Assembly: GCF_015223355.1 (NCBI RefSeq)
Contig: NZ_JADFFK010000012.1
Span: 1 to 64,000 of the forward strand
DNA: 64,000 bases
Origin: Salipiger mangrovisoli
Lineage (GTDB): Bacteria; Pseudomonadota; Alphaproteobacteria; Rhodobacterales; Rhodobacteraceae
Reading direction: 5' to 3'
The notes beneath the pieces are model-generated. The model ran no database searches. It saw nothing but the letters and a program-made list of their open reading frames with translations, and had not been told where the DNA came from. A program made the translations under genes and the position numbers. This document shows positions 1-7,674 of the stretch, piece after piece (position 1 is the first letter of the stretch; the number at the start of each line of letters is the position of its first letter).

Positions 1-90
1 AACGACTACGGCGCCTTGGGCGACACCTCGACCCTCGCCGACCCCTCGGTCGTCGACGACCTCATCGAAAACCGCGCGAACAAGGGGTGA
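1..90 (+). CDS. acs: Acetyl-CoA synthetase, C-terminal 29 residues (5' end outside window)
   Basis: An open frame enters from the left edge and stops at TGA 88-90. The visible tail contains GDTSTLADPSVVDDLIENR, which matches the very end of AMP-forming acetyl-CoA synthetase (E. coli Acs ends with a closely similar GDTSTLADPGVV segment). The enzyme converts acetate, ATP and CoA to acetyl-CoA, AMP and PPi in the cytoplasm. The downstream adenylate kinase and sodium:solute symporter fit this: one removes the AMP, the other would bring in acetate. The lysine-acetylation motif and active site lie outside the window, so the call rests on the C-terminus plus context. Confidence 0.85.
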   Translation, partial: NDYGALGDTSTLADPSVVDDLIENRANKG

Positions 91-95
91 GCGAG

Positions 96-779
96 ATGGA
101 GGCAACCACCGTGACCCGCGCCCCCGTGCTCATCCTTCTCGGCCCTCCGGGGGCCGGGAAAGGCACCCAGGCGCGCAAGCTCGAGGACAAGTACGGGCTG
201 GTGCAGCTCTCGACCGGCGATCTGCTGCGCGCCGCCGTGGCGCAGGGCACCGAGGCCGGCAAGGCCGCCAAGGCGGTGATGGAGGCCGGCGGGCTGGTCA
301 GCGACGAGATCGTCATCGCCATCCTGCGCGACCGCATCAAGGCGCCCGACTGCACCAGCGGTGTGATCCTCGACGGCTTCCCGCGCACCACGGTGCAGGC
401 CGAGGCGCTCGACGCGCTGCTGGCCGAGAGCGGGCAGAAGATCAACGCAGCGATCAGCCTCGAGGTGGACGATGCCGCCATGGTCGAGCGGATCTCGGGC
501 CGCTACACCTGCGGCGCCTGCGGCGAGGGCTATCACGACAGGTTCAAGACGCCGAAAGAGGACGGCGTCTGCGACAATTGCGGCGCGACGGAAATGAAGC
601 GCCGCGCCGATGACAAGGCGGAAACGGTGGCCTCGCGGCTCGAGGCCTACCACGCTTCGACCGCCCCGCTCATCGGCTACTACGAAGGCAAGAACGCCCT
701 GAGCCGCATCGACGCGATGGGCAGGATCGAGGAGGTCGCCGCCGGGCTCGGCGCGATCGTGGAGAAAGCGACGGGCTGA
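96..779 (+). CDS. adk: Adenylate kinase with zinc-type LID
   Basis: Adenylate kinase catalyses AMP + ATP = 2 ADP in the cytosol. The 227-residue product has the P-loop GPPGAGKGT (residues 16-24), the nucleotide-binding LSTGDLLR segment, the DGFPRT motif and a long LID. The LID carries two Cys-x2-Cys pairs (C139/C142 and C159/C162), so it is the metal-binding form. ATG 96 is chosen because AAGGGG lies about 8 bases upstream; a GTG at 87 in the same frame overlaps the acs stop as GTGA and is the alternative. The position directly behind acs makes sense because Acs releases AMP. Whether another adk copy sits in the ribosomal protein operon cannot be seen here. Confidence 0.95.
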   Translation: MEATTVTRAPVLILLGPPGAGKGTQARKLEDKYGLVQLSTGDLLRAAVAQGTEAGKAAKAVMEAGGLVSDEIVIAILRDRIKAPDCTSGVILDGFPRTTVQAEALDALLAESGQKINAAISLEVDDAAMVERISGRYTCGACGEGYHDRFKTPKEDGVCDNCGATEMKRRADDKAETVASRLEAYHASTAPLIGYYEGKNALSRIDAMGRIEEVAAGLGAIVEKATG

Positions 780-834
780 CCGTCGACGGCCGCTCAAAGG
801 AGGGGCGGCTGCATTTTCAGGAGGAGGAACCGCC

Positions 835-1122
835 ATGGCGGATCAATCAACGCACCATGCGCATGGCGCCGAGGAGGCCGGCAAGGCCTACTGGTCGGCC
901 AACCTGCGCCTCATCTACATCAGCCTGGTCATCTGGGCGCTGTGCAGCTTCGGCTTCGGCATCCTGCTGCGCCCGATGCTCTCGGGCATCAAGGTCGGCG
1001 GGTCCGACCTAGGCTTCTGGTTCGCCCAGCAGGGCAGCATCATCGTCTTCCTGGCGCTGATCTTCTTCTACGCCTGGCGGATGAACAAGCTCGACCGTGA
1101 ATACGGCGTGGACGAGGAGTAA
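835..1122 (+). CDS. DUF4212 protein, small subunit of sodium:solute symporter
   Basis: This 95-residue protein has a polar His-rich N-terminus, two membrane helices (about residues 27-47 and 65-83) and a short charged C-terminus. The pattern and its position 6 bases before a large symporter gene match the DUF4212 family (putative solute:sodium symporter small subunit). It probably associates with the large subunit in the inner membrane. A GGAGGAGG stretch precedes the ATG. The pair is usually linked to acetate or other short-chain carboxylate uptake next to acs; the substrate is inferred from context, not from the sequence. Confidence 0.9.
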   Translation: MADQSTHHAHGAEEAGKAYWSANLRLIYISLVIWALCSFGFGILLRPMLSGIKVGGSDLGFWFAQQGSIIVFLALIFFYAWRMNKLDREYGVDEE

Positions 1123-1128
1123 GGCGCC

Positions 1129-2910
1129 ATGGATCAGTTCACCATCAACCTGCTGTTCGTGGGCGCCTCCTTCGCGCTCTACATCGGCATCGCGATCTGG
1201 GCCCGCGCGGGCTCCACGTCGGAATTCTACGCCGCCGGGCGCGGCGTGCACCCGGTCACCAACGGCATGGCGACGGCGGCGGACTGGATGTCCGCGGCCT
1301 CCTTCCTGTCGATGGCGGGCCTCATCGCCTTCACCGGCTATGACAACTCGGCCTACCTGATGGGCTGGACCGGCGGCTACGTGCTGCTGGCGCTGCTGCT
1401 TGCGCCCTACCTGCGCAAGTTCGGCAAGTTCACCGTGTCGGAATTCATCGGCGACCGCTTCTACTCGCCGACCGCGCGTCTCGTGGCGGTGATCTGCCTG
1501 ATCATCGCCTCGACCACCTACGTGATCGGCCAGATGACCGGCGTCGGCGTGGCCTTCGGCCGCTTCCTCGAGGTGGACAGCACCACCGGCCTGCTGATCG
1601 GCGCAGTGATCGTCTTCGCTTACGCGGTGTTCGGCGGCATGAAGGGCGTGACCTACACGCAGGTCGCGCAATACGTCGTGCTGATCCTCGCCTACACCAT
1701 CCCGGCGATCTTCATCTCGCTGCAGCTGACCGGCAACCCGATCCCCGGCCTCGGCCTCTTCGGAACCGACCAGGCCTCGGGCGAGCCGCTGCTGGCCAAG
1801 CTCGACCAGATCGTGCGCGAGCTGGGCTTCGGCGAATATACCGCCCACAACGGCGACACGCTCAACATGGTGCTCTTCACCCTGTCGCTGATGATCGGCA
1901 CCGCCGGCCTGCCGCACGTTATCATGCGGTTCTTCACCGTGCCCAAGGTGGCCGACGCACGCTGGTCCGCCGGCTGGGCACTGGTCTTCATCGCCCTGCT
2001 CTACCTGACGGCCCCGGCCGTGGGCGCGATGGCACGCCTCAACATCACCCAGCAGTTCTGGCCGGAAGGCACCGAGGGCAAGGCCGTCTCGATCGAGCAG
2101 ATCGAGAACGACCCGGCCTATGACTGGATGGCAACCTGGCAGAAGACCGGTCTGCTGACCTGGAACGACACCAATGGTGACGGGCTGATCCAGTACTACA
2201 ATGACAAGAACCCCGCGATGCAGGAAAAGGCCACGGCCGAAGGCTGGGCCGGCAACGAGCTGACCAAGTTCGACAACGACATCCTCGTGCTCGCCAACCC
2301 CGAGATCGCCAACCTTCCGGGTTGGGTGATCGGCCTCGTCGCTGCCGGTGGTCTTGCCGCCGCGCTGTCGACCGCCGCCGGCCTGCTGCTCGCCATCTCC
2401 TCGGCGGTCAGCCACGACCTGATCAAGGGTCAGATCAACCCCGCAATCTCCGAGAAGGGCGAGCTCATGTCGGCCCGCGTCGCCATGGCCGTGGCCATCG
2501 CCGTCGCGACCTGGCTTGGCATGAACCCGCCGGGCTTCGCGGCGCAGACCGTGGCGCTGGCCTTCGGCCTTGCCGCTGCCTCGATCTTCCCGGCGCTGAT
2601 GATGGGCATCTTCTCGAAGGTGAACAACAAGGGCGCCGTGGCGGGCATGATCGCCGGCCTGCTGGTCACCCTGGTCTACATCTTCCTGCACAAGGGCTGG
2701 TTCTTCATCCCCGACACGGCGAGCTACTCGGACGCCGATCCCATGCTCGGCACGATCAAGTCGACCTCGTTCGGCGCAGTCGGGGCGCTGGTGAACTTCG
2801 TGGTGGCCTTCACGGTCTCGGCGATGAGCAAGCCGATCCCGCGCGAGATCTCGCAGCTGGTGGAAAGCGTGCGCATTCCGCGCGGTGCCGGTGCAGCCCA
2901 GGATCACTGA
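1129..2910 (+). CDS. Sodium:solute symporter, large subunit (ActP-like, VC_2705 subfamily)
   Basis: The 593-residue protein has about a dozen hydrophobic helices and SSS-family features: an N-terminal SxSEFYAAGR segment, the GMATAADWMSAASFLSMAGL helix, and QYVVLILAYTIPAIF. It is related to the acetate permease ActP but belongs to the group paired with DUF4212. A periplasmic or cytoplasmic loop around residues 330-375 contains DTNGDGLIQ (347 onward), which resembles a calcium-binding EF-hand loop. The gene begins 6 bases after the small-subunit gene and is followed by a strong terminator-like hairpin at 2960-2993. Likely role: sodium-driven uptake of acetate feeding Acs; pyruvate or other small carboxylates are alternatives. 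Confidence 0.92.
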   Translation: MDQFTINLLFVGASFALYIGIAIWARAGSTSEFYAAGRGVHPVTNGMATAADWMSAASFLSMAGLIAFTGYDNSAYLMGWTGGYVLLALLLAPYLRKFGKFTVSEFIGDRFYSPTARLVAVICLIIASTTYVIGQMTGVGVAFGRFLEVDSTTGLLIGAVIVFAYAVFGGMKGVTYTQVAQYVVLILAYTIPAIFISLQLTGNPIPGLGLFGTDQASGEPLLAKLDQIVRELGFGEYTAHNGDTLNMVLFTLSLMIGTAGLPHVIMRFFTVPKVADARWSAGWALVFIALLYLTAPAVGAMARLNITQQFWPEGTEGKAVSIEQIENDPAYDWMATWQKTGLLTWNDTNGDGLIQYYNDKNPAMQEKATAEGWAGNELTKFDNDILVLANPEIANLPGWVIGLVAAGGLAAALSTAAGLLLAISSAVSHDLIKGQINPAISEKGELMSARVAMAVAIAVATWLGMNPPGFAAQTVALAFGLAAASIFPALMMGIFSKVNNKGAVAGMIAGLLVTLVYIFLHKGWFFIPDTASYSDADPMLGTIKSTSFGAVGALVNFVVAFTVSAMSKPIPREISQLVESVRIPRGAGAAQDH

Positions 2911-2959
2911 GCGGTGACCCCGCGCGGGGGCGCAGGCGCGCCCTCGCCCTAGGCAAATG

Positions 2960-2993
2960 TCCCGTCCCGCGCTATGCCGGGGCGGGATTTTTT
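2960..2993 (+). terminator. Rho-independent terminator after the symporter
   Basis: TCCCGTCCCG (2960-2969) pairs with CGGGGCGGGA (2978-2987) with one G-U wobble and an 8-base loop, followed by six T residues. It separates the symporter transcription unit from the downstream nucleotidyltransferase gene, although read-through remains possible. Confidence 0.85.
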
Positions 2994-3033
2994 CTTCCGC
3001 GATTGCCCCTTATCGCACCACCGGAGCGCCAAA

Positions 3034-4857
3034 ATGCCGATTGAGCCCGACGACCTGCGCCGTTTCCTGACCTCGGTGCACCCCTATGACGCGCTGGACA
3101 CCGATGCGCTCGACGTGCTGGTGCCGCAGTTCCTCACGCGCAGCTACAAGCCGGGCGAGGAAATCTACGCCGTCGGCGCGCAACTCGAGGGGCTCTACCT
3201 CGTCCACAGCGGCCAGGTGGAGATTCGCGACGAGAACGGCGTCGCCGTCTCGTTGCTGGGTCCGCGCAATTCCTTCGGCGAGCGCGGGCTGATGCGCGAG
3301 GGCCTGGCTGCCACCACCGCCAGCTCGCTCGATGACACGGTGCTGCTGCTGCTGCCCGCCTATGCCTTCCGCGAGCTGGTGGCCGAACATGCCGCCGCCC
3401 GCCGCTTCTTCGACCGTTCGCGCGCCGCGCGGCCGCGCAAGTCCGACCTCGCGCACAGCCGGGTCGAGACGCTGATGGCCCGCGCCCCGCTCACCGTGCC
3501 CCCCGAGACCCCCGCCCAGCAAGCGGCCCTGATGATGCGCGAAGAGGCGGTGTCGTCGCTCTGCGTCACCGAGGGGCGCGACCTCATCGGCATCGTCACC
3601 ATCCGCGACATCTCGGCCAAGGTGGTTGCGGGCGGCATGGACATCAACGTCCCCGTCTCCGAGATCATGACCCATTCGCCGGTCACCCTGCCGCCCTCGG
3701 CGATCGGCTCGGACGTGCTGCACACGATGGTCGAACGCGGCATCGGCCATGTGCCGATCACCGACGCCGGGCGGCTAGTGGGCATCGTCACCCAGACCGA
3801 CCTCACCCGCTTCCAGGCGGTCAGCTCGGCCGAGCTGGTCGCCGCCATCGCCCGCGCCCGCAGCCCCGAGCAGATGGCCGAGACCACCGCCCGCATCCCG
3901 CAGTTGCTGGCGCAGCTCGTCGCCAACGGCAATCGCCACGAGGTGACGACGCGGCTGATCACCGACATCGCCGACACGGTCACCCGCCGCCTGCTGGCGC
4001 TGGCCGAGGAGGACTTGGGCTCGGCCCCGGTGCCCTGGCTGTGGCTGGCCTGCGGTTCGCAGGGACGGCAGGAACAGACCGGCGTGTCGGACCAGGACAA
4101 TTGCATGATCCTCGACGACAGCGCCACCGAGCGCGACATGGAATACTTCGCGGAGATGGCGAAGTTTGTCTGCGACGGCCTTGATAAAGCGGGATATTTC
4201 TACTGCCCTGGTGACATGATGGCGACCAACCCGCGCTGGCTGCAGACGCAATCGGTGTGGCGCAAGTACTTCCGGGGCTGGATCGAGACGCCCGACCCCG
4301 AGGCCCAGATGCTGGCCTCGGTGATGTTCGACCTGCGGCCCATCGGCGGCAGCAAGTCGCTGTTCGAGGACCTGCAGGCCGAGACGCTGGACGCCGCCTC
4401 GAGGAATTCGATCTTCACCGCCCACATGATTTCCAACTCGCTCAAGCACACCCCGCCGCTCGGCCTCTTGCGCGGCTTTGCCACGATCCGCTCGGGCGAG
4501 CACAAGAACACCGTCGATCTCAAGCACAACGGCGTGGTGCCCGTGGTCGATCTGGCGCGGGTCTACGCGCTGCAGGCACGGGTGCCCGAAGCCGGCACCC
4601 GCGCCCGGATCGAGGCGGCGATCGCCGCCGGCACCGTTTCCGGCTCGGGCGGTCAGGATTTGCTCGATGCCTATGATCTGATTGCCGAAACCCGCCTTGA
4701 GCATCAGGCAGCTCTGGTCAAGCGCGGCGAAAAGCCCGACAACTATCTGGCGCCGTCCGACCTGTCGGATTTCGAGCGCAGCCACCTGCGTGACGCCTTC
4801 GTGGTGATCAAGTCGATGCAATCGTCGATCGGTCACGGGCGCGGCATGCTGGGCTAG
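3034..4857 (+). CDS. cNMP-binding / CBS / DUF294 nucleotidyltransferase-like signalling protein
   Basis: The 607-residue protein has three parts: a cyclic-nucleotide-binding-like domain (about residues 10-130, with GLYLVHSGQVEI and FGERGLM), two CBS motifs (about 145-265), and a DUF294 nucleotidyltransferase domain with GSQGRQEQTGVSDQDN (341-356), the GlnD-type GSxGRxE and DxDN signature. A helical DUF294 C-terminal domain follows. The family is thought to uridylylate or adenylylate an unknown target in response to nucleotides. No membrane segment is present. ATG 3034 begins just before the cNMP domain; a frame-open extension to 2974 runs through the terminator and is rejected. The downstream membrane protein and exonuclease follow closely and appear co-transcribed. 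Target and product are unknown. Confidence 0.88.
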   Translation: MPIEPDDLRRFLTSVHPYDALDTDALDVLVPQFLTRSYKPGEEIYAVGAQLEGLYLVHSGQVEIRDENGVAVSLLGPRNSFGERGLMREGLAATTASSLDDTVLLLLPAYAFRELVAEHAAARRFFDRSRAARPRKSDLAHSRVETLMARAPLTVPPETPAQQAALMMREEAVSSLCVTEGRDLIGIVTIRDISAKVVAGGMDINVPVSEIMTHSPVTLPPSAIGSDVLHTMVERGIGHVPITDAGRLVGIVTQTDLTRFQAVSSAELVAAIARARSPEQMAETTARIPQLLAQLVANGNRHEVTTRLITDIADTVTRRLLALAEEDLGSAPVPWLWLACGSQGRQEQTGVSDQDNCMILDDSATERDMEYFAEMAKFVCDGLDKAGYFYCPGDMMATNPRWLQTQSVWRKYFRGWIETPDPEAQMLASVMFDLRPIGGSKSLFEDLQAETLDAASRNSIFTAHMISNSLKHTPPLGLLRGFATIRSGEHKNTVDLKHNGVVPVVDLARVYALQARVPEAGTRARIEAAIAAGTVSGSGGQDLLDAYDLIAETRLEHQAALVKRGEKPDNYLAPSDLSDFERSHLRDAFVVIKSMQSSIGHGRGMLG

Positions 4858-4875
4858 GGACCTGAGGGGGGAGAG

Positions 4876-5382
4876 ATGTTCTACGAATTGATTGCCGTGC
4901 TGGTGGCCGGCCTTGCCGGGGCCGGCGTGGTGATGCTGCTCAGTCGCGCGACGGGCGGACGGCTGCCGCGCTGGATGATCCCCCTGGGAGCCGGGGCGGC
5001 GATGCTGATCGCCTCCATCGCCAGCGAATACAGCTGGTACGGCAGCACCGCCCAATCGCTGCCGGAGGGCTTCGAGATCGTCGAGACCCATGCCTCCACG
5101 GCGCTCTGGCGGCCGTGGACTTATGCCGTCCCGATGACCGACCGCTTCATCGCGGTGAACGCCGGCGGGCGGCGCGAAAATGCGCAGACGCCGGGCCTCT
5201 ACCTCGCCGATCTCTATTTCTTCGCGCGCTGGCAGCCGACGCAGGTGGTCGAGGTCATGGTCGATTGCCCCGGCGGACGCCGCGCCGACCCCATGGGCGG
5301 CGATGGCGGCACGCCGCGCTGGCGCGAGGTCGGGTCCGAGGACAGCATCGTCGCCGCGGTCTGCCCGGAGGCGCGCACGTGA
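4876..5382 (+). CDS. Small membrane protein of unknown function in acetate locus
   Basis: The 168-residue product has two hydrophobic segments near the N-terminus (about 4-24 and 35-52), then a soluble region with WRPWTYAVPMTDRFIAVN and VEVMVDCPGGRRAD. I do not recognise a named family. A GGGGGGAGAG ribosome-binding site precedes the ATG, 18 bases after the DUF294 gene. Its stop overlaps the GTG start of the exonuclease gene (GTGA, 5379-5382), indicating translational coupling. The soluble part would face the periplasm if both helices cross the membrane with the N-terminus outside; topology is uncertain. It is plausibly an accessory part of the nucleotidyltransferase/exonuclease pair. Confidence 0.8.
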   Translation: MFYELIAVLVAGLAGAGVVMLLSRATGGRLPRWMIPLGAGAAMLIASIASEYSWYGSTAQSLPEGFEIVETHASTALWRPWTYAVPMTDRFIAVNAGGRRENAQTPGLYLADLYFFARWQPTQVVEVMVDCPGGRRADPMGGDGGTPRWREVGSEDSIVAAVCPEART

Positions 5383-6785
5383 CCCATCTGAGCCTGCGCC
5401 TGCGCATCTTCCTCTTCTTCGTCCTGATTGCGGTCGGCGGTGCGGGGATCATGGCGCTGGCGCTCTGGCTCGGCTACGGGCGCGCGCTCGGCACCACGCC
5501 CGGCAACGGCTTTGTCTTTGCCGGCATTCTTGCCATCTTCGGCCTGACTGCGCTGACCGTCGGCGTCTGGCTGCTCTTCGACGAGAATGTCGCCAAGCCG
5601 GTCGAGCGCATCGCCTCGGAGATGCGCGTGCGCGCGCATGCGGGGGTCGAGCGGCAGGTGGACACCCATGCCGCGCGCTACCTCGGCGATCTGGCGCATG
5701 CGGCCGAGGCGGTCTCGGCCCGGCTGACGGAAACCGCGCTGGCCTCGGCGCAGCGGGTGGCCGAGGAGACCGCGCAGCTCGCCGCCGACAAGGAACGGCT
5801 GACCGCCCTGCTCACCGAGATCCCCGTGGCCACCCTCATGGTCAGCCCCAATGGCCGCATCGTGCTCTACGATGGGCAGGCCGCCGAGGTGCTCGCCCAG
5901 ATCCACGTGCCGCGGCTCGACGCGGCGGTGACCGATTATTTCCTCGCAGCCGGGGTCGAAGCCGCGGTGCGCGAGATGCATCGCACCGGCCGCGAGGTCA
6001 CGCTCACCCTGCGCTCGGTCGACGAGGCGCAAAGCTACCTGGGGCGGATGAAACCGCTCGACGCAGGCGGCTATCTGCTGATCATCGAAGAGGCCGAGGC
6101 GCGCCTTCCGCCACAGGCCGAGCGCCCGATGGTTTTCGACTTCTCGCTGCTCACCGCACCGGCCCCTGCCGCGCTGGAGGACACGCCGCTGCGGGCCTTG
6201 ACCTACGTGGTGTTCGACACCGAGACGACGGGACTGCTGCCGCACAAGGACGAGGTGGTGCAGATCGGTGCGGTGCGGGTCGTGAACGGGCGCATCGTTC
6301 CCGGCGAGCAGATCGACCAGCTGGTCGATCCCGGCATCCCGATCCCGCAATCCTCGACCAGGGTGCACAAGGTGACCGACGCCATGGTGCACGGCCAGCC
6401 GGACATCGCCGAGGCCGGGCGGCGCTTTCATCACTTCGCCCGCAACGCGGTGATCGTGGCGCATAATGCGCCCTTCGACATGGCTTTCCTGCGCCGCCAC
6501 CAGTCCCGTATGGGGATCGACTGGACCAATCCGATCCTCGACACGGTGCTGCTGTCGGCGGTGCTTTTCGGCGCGAGCCAGACCCACACGCTGGATGCGC
6601 TCTGCGACCGGCTCTCCGTGTCCATCCCCCCCGCTCGGCGGCACACCGCGCTCGGCGATGCGCAGGCCACCGCCGAGGTGCTGGTCAGGATGCTGCCGAT
6701 GCTGGAAGCGCAGGGAATGGCGACCTTCGGCGCGGTGCTGGCGCAGACCCGGCAGCACGGGCAACTTCTGGAAGACCTGAACTGA
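5379..6785 (+). CDS. Membrane-anchored DEDDh 3'-5' exonuclease (DnaQ-like)
   Basis: The 468-residue protein begins with two membrane helices (about 8-31 and 43-67). A HAMP-like/coiled-coil stretch (70-145) and a PAS-like sensor region (about 146-240) follow. The DEDDh exonuclease domain spans about 275-440: VFDTETTG gives D280 and E282, NAPFD gives D367, and RRHTALGDA gives H422 and D427. All five catalytic residues are present. It starts at GTG 5379, overlapping the previous stop by 4 bases. Anchoring to the membrane with a sensor linker argues against a role as the replicative proofreading subunit; degradation of a small nucleotide or removal of a nucleotidyl group is an inference. Its 3' end overlaps the convergent gene by 101 bases. 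Confidence 0.88.
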   Translation: MTHLSLRLRIFLFFVLIAVGGAGIMALALWLGYGRALGTTPGNGFVFAGILAIFGLTALTVGVWLLFDENVAKPVERIASEMRVRAHAGVERQVDTHAARYLGDLAHAAEAVSARLTETALASAQRVAEETAQLAADKERLTALLTEIPVATLMVSPNGRIVLYDGQAAEVLAQIHVPRLDAAVTDYFLAAGVEAAVREMHRTGREVTLTLRSVDEAQSYLGRMKPLDAGGYLLIIEEAEARLPPQAERPMVFDFSLLTAPAPAALEDTPLRALTYVVFDTETTGLLPHKDEVVQIGAVRVVNGRIVPGEQIDQLVDPGIPIPQSSTRVHKVTDAMVHGQPDIAEAGRRFHHFARNAVIVAHNAPFDMAFLRRHQSRMGIDWTNPILDTVLLSAVLFGASQTHTLDALCDRLSVSIPPARRHTALGDAQATAEVLVRMLPMLEAQGMATFGAVLAQTRQHGQLLEDLN

Positions 6786-7575
6786 GGCTGTCGAGCGCCG
6801 CCTGCACGGCCTCGCGCGGAGCGGACCCAGATGGCAGCCGCGCCAGCGCCGCCAGCCGCGGCTCGAGGGCGCACATGGCGGCGTGTAGCGCGACCGCGCG
6901 CGGGATCACCCGGCCCGCACCCGCCCGCGGCAGCGGCCAGTAGGCGCAGACCGGCGGCGGCATTTGCGAACCGAGCGGCAGGGCATCCGCCGCGACGGTG
7001 TCGAGGGCGATCACCATATCCGCACCCCGTTCCATCGCGCCGCGCGGAACGTCGCCGGGCGGCGGCAGTCCCCAGACCCCGAGCAGCGCCAGCAGCAGCG
7101 GATCGAAGGCACAGGCGGGGTCAGCGCCCGCCGCCGACACGCGCGCCCCGCCCCTGAGCCGCCGCCGCGCCAGCGCCGCGGCCAGCGGCGACAGCAGCGC
7201 GCCGTCCGAGCAGAGAAACAGCAGCCGCGCCCTGGCCGACCTGCGCCTGCCCGGAACCTCGCGCTCCGGCACCGCGCCGGCCCGCCCCAGCGCCACATCC
7301 GCCCCGAGCCAGTCGATCACATGCGCCAGCGCGCCCGGCACCGCGTGGTAGAGCCGCAGCGGCCCCTGCGCACGCTGCACCAGCAGCCCCGCGTCGCAGA
7401 GCGCCGCCAGATGCGCCGAGAGCGTCGAGGGCGGCACCGCCAGCGCGCGCGCCAGATCGCCCGCAGCCAGGGGATGCGGCAGATGGCGGATCAGCAGCCG
7501 CAGCACCGTGACGCGCAGCGGGTTTCCGAGCAATCCGAGACGGGCGAGACAAAGCGGTTCCATGTCCTTCCGCAT
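6685..7575 (-). CDS. ArsR-like HTH fused to degenerate low-molecular-weight phosphatase domain
   Basis: The 296-residue protein has a winged helix (about 12-80, with STLSAHLAALCDAGLLVQR) and then a domain that aligns by motif with LMW phosphatase/arsenate reductase: LLFLCSDGALLS, SAAG, a DPLLLALLGVWGL segment, GADMVIALD and YWPLPRAGA. The phosphatase P-loop CX5R is broken: C122 is present but the Arg position is L128. The general-acid Asp of the usual WxxxDP motif is R217. Catalysis is therefore unlikely, and the domain probably senses a ligand or is decaying. The ArsR metal-binding ELCVCD motif is absent. The C-terminal 33 residues overlap the 3' end of the exonuclease gene. It is divergent from the ABC-F gene, 99 bases away. 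Confidence 0.8.
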   Translation of the reverse strand: MRKDMEPLCLARLGLLGNPLRVTVLRLLIRHLPHPLAAGDLARALAVPPSTLSAHLAALCDAGLLVQRAQGPLRLYHAVPGALAHVIDWLGADVALGRAGAVPEREVPGRRRSARARLLFLCSDGALLSPLAAALARRRLRGGARVSAAGADPACAFDPLLLALLGVWGLPPPGDVPRGAMERGADMVIALDTVAADALPLGSQMPPPVCAYWPLPRAGAGRVIPRAVALHAAMCALEPRLAALARLPSGSAPREAVQAALDSLSSGLPEVARAAGSAPAPRRRSPFPALPASAAS

Positions 7576-7674
7576 AGCTCAGGCGCCTTGAAGGCAAGGT
7601 TAACGCCACCGGCCCGCCTGACCTCCTCACGCGCCCACTTGACCTTTCCCCGGCGCGGCCCTAGCGCTCTGGGC

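Noticed and set aside
1009-2907. 632-residue open frame opposite the symporter
   Set aside because: His, Arg and Gly rich, without domains; it is the antisense shadow of a GC-rich real gene.
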